From Adenophora triphylla var. japonica (lineage: Eukaryota; Streptophyta; Magnoliopsida; Asterales; Campanulaceae), in NCBI GenBank assembly GCA_022495995.1, contig JAFEMH010002088.1, positions 248,001 through 312,000 on the forward strand: a stretch of DNA of 64,000 nt. Direction: 5' to 3'. The notes under the pieces were generated by a model. The model saw only the letters and a program-made list of their open reading frames with translations, did not search any database and had not been told where the DNA came from. Of this stretch, positions 62,301 through 64,000 are shown in pieces. Made by a program: the position numbers and the translations under genes. The stretch's first letter is position 1. Every line of letters begins with the position of its first letter.

Positions 62301-64000
62301 CTGATTTGCCTATGTTTGTGTTTGATTCAGATAAGTCCTTATTTGGTGTTCATGTTATATCTGCATTAAAGGCTAGAAAATTGTTGTCTAAAGGGTGTGA
62401 AGGGTACTTGGCTTATGTGTTAGACTCGAGTAAGAAGTCACCCGAGTTATCTCATGTCCCAGTTGTGAATGAATTCGTAGATGTGTTTTCAACTGAATAT
62501 TCTATGCCTCCGGATAGGGAAGTGGAGTTTTGTATTGACTTAGTGCCAGGTACTTCACCAATATCGAAAGCACCTTATAGAATGGCTCCGACTGAGTTAA
62601 AAGAGTTGAAGATTCAGTTGCAAGAGTGTTTCACCGTGGGGAGCACCAATCTTTTTTGTAAGGAAGAAAGATGGTACCTTGAGATTATGTATTGATTACC
62701 GTTTGTTGAATCAAGCTACTATCAAGAATAAGTATCCTCTTCCGCACATTGATGATTTGTTCGATCAGCTTCAAGGTTCCGTCATCTACTCCAAGCTTGA
62801 CTTGCGTAGCGGATACCATCAGTTGAAGATCCGACCGGATGACATCTCCAAGACAGCTTTCAGAACGAGGTATGGCCATTACGAGTTCGTTGTTATGCCT
62901 TTCGGGTTGACTAATGCACTGACAATATTATGATGAACAGAATTTTCAAGCCTTATCTTGATAGCTTCGTTGTAGTCTTTATTGATGACATTCTGGTATA
63001 TTCAAAATCCCGGGAAGATCATGAAAAGCATTTGCAAATTGTCTTATCTGTGCTTCGTGAGAAACAGTTGTTTGCGAAATTTAGCAAGTGTGAATTTTGG
63101 ATCGAGCAGATTTCTTTCTTGGGTCACGTGGTGTCAAGTTTGGGTATTACTGTGGATCCTTCGAAGATTAAGGCCGTGGTCAACTGGAAACAACCTTCAA
63201 CAGTGACTGAAGTCCGTAGCTTTCTTGGTTAGCGGGGTACTACCGAAGGTTTATTGAAGGATTTTCGAGAATTGCAACTCCGTTGACAAGGTTGACTCGA
63301 AAGGATATATCATTCGTGTGGGATGCTAAGTCTGAAGCTAGTTTTGCCGAGTTGAAGAAGAGATTGACGACAGCTCCGGTTCTTACCCTTCCCGATGGAT
63401 GCGAGAACTTTGTGATCTTCAGTGACGCCTCGAAGGAAGGGTTGGGTTGTGTTCTTATGCAGAATGGGAAAGTGATTGCGTATGCTTCGAGGAAGTTAAC
63501 ACCGGCGGAACAGAATTATCCTACTCACGACATGGAGTTGGCTGCAATTATCTTTGCGTTGCATAAGTGGAAGCATTATCTCTACGGGGCTAAATTTGAG
63601 ATTTTCATCGATCATAAGAGTTTGAAATATTTGTTTACCCAGAAAGAGTTGAACAACAGGCAGAGGCGATGGTTGGAATTGTTGAAAGACTATGATTGCG
63701 TTATTTCCTATCATCCGGGGAAGGCTAATGTGGTGGCGGATGCGATTGGCCGAAAGGCTTATTTATCAACATTGATGTCCCGAGAGTCGCGAAGTGAGAT
63801 GCTATTTGCAAATGTTCGAGCAATCCCTACCTTATATGGAGATCTTATGGAAGCTCAACAAAATGATATAGAATTGAAATTTTTTTTGGGGCAATTACAA
63901 GATGGAAAGACCAGGGAATTTGTATTGAATAAGGATGGGATTTTAACCTTCCAAGGCAGAATTTGCGTACCTTTTTCACCGGAGATCAAAAGGCAAGTAT
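62301..64000 (+). pseudogene. Element E reverse transcriptase and RNase H (runs off right edge)
   Basis: EYSMPPDREVEFCIDLVPGT and [19 protein letters not shown] lead to a small deletion and shift at about 62630-62680. Then [39 protein letters not shown] (first Asp), [10 protein letters not shown], another small deletion at about 62925, [19 protein letters not shown] (FIDD), [20 protein letters not shown], and a shift near 63230. RNase H follows in one frame: [18 protein letters not shown] (Asp), [20 protein letters not shown] (Glu), [20 protein letters not shown] (Asp), [11 protein letters not shown], and linker to 64000. Motifs are preserved but the frame is broken three times. Confidence 0.9.

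Larger units (their letters stand above)
58130..64000 (+). mobile_element. Element E: Tekay/Del-like Ty3/gypsy retrotransposon, 5' part
   Basis: 5' LTR 58130-60762, tRNA-iMet-type PBS, then gag, protease, RT and RNase H up to the right edge. The long LTR, PBS and pol motifs ([21 protein letters not shown]) fit the Tekay/Del chromovirus clade; integrase and chromodomain would lie beyond the window. Several stops and shifts make it non-coding as assembled. Confidence 0.88.

Overview
The window is nuclear DNA of a flowering plant, most likely a eudicot. It has spliced genes with GT-AG introns, three recognisable host genes (an Mpv17/PMP22-family membrane protein, the SAGA adaptor ADA1, and ribosomal protein S29), many Stowaway-like MITEs with CTCCCTCCGTCCC ends, and large nested Ty3/gypsy retrotransposons. 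I see nothing bacterial or organellar. The species cannot be named from the sequence alone.

Layout. (1) 1-23298 is a three-level nest. Element C (minus strand, Tat-type gypsy with gag, protease and one LTR at 22696-23298) is interrupted by element B (minus strand, gag and one LTR at 19419-19971). B's gag is split by element A (plus strand, 224-18348, 18.1 kb, TSD TGATC), an Ogre-like giant. A's LTRs differ by about three substitutions, yet its pol has lost reverse transcriptase and RNase H, so it must have moved in trans. A also carries two antisense plant-mobile-domain genes and two tandem arrays. (2) 23299-32100 is a host gene island: a foldback element, the four-exon Mpv17-like gene (plus strand) with MITEs in its introns, and ADA1 (minus strand) with a 5'UTR intron. 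(3) 32100-49600 is a broken hAT transposase gene (34004-48261). Its (AT)n-rich intron received element D (35469-47704, minus strand), a 12.2 kb Tat-lineage element with gag-pol and an antisense gene of the 'putative gypsy type transposon' family. (4) 49600-55082 is the RPS29 gene, whose 4.9 kb first intron holds a foldback MITE that is itself split by a 3.0 kb RTE-type LINE with a 19-bp TSD. (5) 55083-58129 holds MITEs, a TIR element with internal tandem repeats and a 50-nt poly(T). (6) 58130-64000 is the 5' part of a Tekay/Del-like gypsy element E (2.6 kb LTR, tRNA-Met-type PBS, decayed gag-pol), with a tRNA-derived SINE inserted in its LTR.

The most unusual signal is in element A. A palindrome, ATCCGCGCGGAT, is followed about 20 nt later by a TATA-like AT box in the sense LTR promoter, upstream of antisense gene 2, and (less completely) upstream of antisense gene 1. 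This suggests that one promoter module was copied to drive the sense and antisense transcription units of the element.

Most retroelement reading frames are broken by frameshifts and stops. Some of these may be assembly or base-calling errors: the two LTRs of D differ in compact multi-base blocks inside otherwise identical sequence.
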